From contig RPPD01000106.1 of the NCBI GenBank assembly GCA_003818675.1, forward strand, positions 1-7,193: a DNA stretch of 7,193 nt. Direction: 5' to 3'. This stretch comes from Spirochaetaceae bacterium (GTDB lineage Bacteria > Spirochaetota > Spirochaetia > SZUA-6 > RPPD01). The translations under genes were made by a program, and so were the position numbers. Within the stretch, counting starts at the first letter, position 1. Each line of letters begins with the position of its first letter. The notes under the pieces are model-generated. The model saw only the letters and a list, made by a program, of their open reading frames with translations. It was not told where the DNA came from and searched no databases. This document shows, piece after piece, positions 6,310-7,193 of this stretch.

Positions 6310-7193
6310 TTAACTGTACCTTCTGTAGTATATATTCAGGATTATACCAATGCTGATAAGCCCGGTCAGAAGTGACGAACCGCCATAAGAAAGGAAAAAG
6401 AGAGGGATTCCCGTAATGGGCATCAGTCCCATGGTCATTCCGATGTTGATGATGCAGTGATAGAGAAACATGGTAATGATTCCTGCACCAATCAAATGCG
6501 CATAGTTGTCTGACGTGTTTTTTATTATATTGATGCTTCTGTGAAAAATCAAAAAATAAAGCACAAGTATTATAAATCCGCCTAAAAGCCCGAGTTCCTC
6601 GGAAATAATGGAGAATATAAAATCCGTACTCTGCTCGGGAACATATTTGAGTTTGCTCTGTGTGCCGCCAAGAAATCCCTTGCCCCAGATCCCTCCAGAA
6701 CCCACAGCTGTTATGGAATTAATGATATGCCAACCCCATTTCTTGTCATCAACATAAGGGTTTAAAAAGATGATCAGGCGGATCTTTGGTGTGGAATAGT
6801 CCTCGAAAACATGCCTGACAATGATTGAACCGATGGATGATGAGACAAGGACCCCTGCGACATACATGACCCAGTAGAAAATGCGATCACGCAGGAATAT
6901 ATAGCCAAGCATTCCTATGACGCCGACCACAATGATCAGTAAAATGAAGATAATCATGTATGAGTCTTCGGTGAAAATTGAGAGGAATGGTATCTGTGTC
7001 CTGAAAAAGAGTTTCTGGAATTCTGGAATCATGGACAGTACTATCATGAAAAAACCCGCGAGAAAAACAAAGAGTATGTAGCGTTTTTTTGTTCCGGCTA
7101 TCCATGCCATGGCAAAAAAAATCGGTATGAACACGAGAGCTGTTCCCATGTCAGGCTGCCATAGAATGAGCCCCATTGGCGCCAGACAAATCA
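6310..7193 (-). CDS. rodA: Rod-shape peptidoglycan polymerase RodA (SEDS family), C-terminal 293 residues
   Basis: The 5' end lies beyond the right edge; the frame is open to the last base, so the internal ATG at 7176 is not the true start. RodA is a multi-pass inner-membrane glycosyltransferase that polymerises lipid II during cell elongation, working with a class B PBP and MreBCD. Visible family signatures, numbered from the Met at 7176, are QPDMGTALVF (7-16), GWHIINSITAVGSGGIWGKG (148-167), GTQSKLKYVPEQSTDFIFS (171-189, with Asp185 at the catalytic aspartate position), SEELGLLGG (192-200), and GIPLFFLSYGGSSLL (256-270). The QPD-to-GWH interval is about 141 residues, roughly twice that of E. 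coli RodA as I recall it, and holds additional hydrophobic segments (about 73-96 and 99-120). FtsW is the paralogous alternative, but the GTQ and TDFIFS context favours RodA. The gene is followed after 3 nt by the radical SAM gene. Confidence 0.93.
   Translation of the reverse strand, partial: ICLAPMGLILWQPDMGTALVFIPIFFAMAWIAGTKKRYILFVFLAGFFMIVLSMIPEFQKLFFRTQIPFLSIFTEDSYMIIFILLIIVVGVIGMLGYIFLRDRIFYWVMYVAGVLVSSSIGSIIVRHVFEDYSTPKIRLIIFLNPYVDDKKWGWHIINSITAVGSGGIWGKGFLGGTQSKLKYVPEQSTDFIFSIISEELGLLGGFIILVLYFLIFHRSINIIKNTSDNYAHLIGAGIITMFLYHCIINIGMTMGLMPITGIPLFFLSYGGSSLLTGLISIGIILNIYYRRYS

Overview
This window is typical bacterial chromosome. All the genes I can support lie on the minus strand, so the window reads biologically from right to left. 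The organism is most likely a spirochaete, possibly Treponema-like. The reasons are a RodA with a much enlarged membrane region between its QPD and GWH motifs, a two-pass class III nucleotide cyclase followed by a membrane-anchored coiled-coil protein, and moderate GC with AT-rich intergenic DNA. This assignment is inference from gene style; no rRNA or other phylogenetic marker is present.

Right part (7193 to 3820): the C-terminal part of RodA, the SEDS peptidoglycan polymerase, runs in from the right edge. After a 3-nt gap comes a large radical SAM protein fused to a C-terminal DUF2344/TIGR03936-type domain. The two are probably co-transcribed.

Middle part (3819 to 447): an AT-rich intergenic region of about 180 nt carries a 9-bp inverted repeat. 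It precedes a membrane-bound adenylate/guanylate cyclase (sensor region, HAMP-like linker, catalytic domain, short C-terminal helical repeat). The cyclase gene overlaps by 22 nt the start of an unrecognised protein with one membrane segment, a long coiled coil and a small beta-rich C-terminal domain. The overlap implies translational coupling and a shared role, perhaps signal sensing and envelope function.

Left part (446 to 1): this is the most notable region. A probable promoter is followed by a 33-codon ORF too short for routine gene calling. It encodes a peptide with the uninterrupted run Ile-Ile-Ile-Ile-Val-Leu-Leu. About 20 nt past its stop codon is a perfect 10-bp hairpin followed by six T residues, then a strong Shine-Dalgarno sequence and the start of ilvB (acetolactate synthase large subunit), which runs off the left edge. 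This has the complete layout of ribosome-mediated transcription attenuation, with branched-chain aminoacyl-tRNA supply controlling branched-chain amino acid synthesis. I found no mobile element, CRISPR array, tRNA or rRNA.
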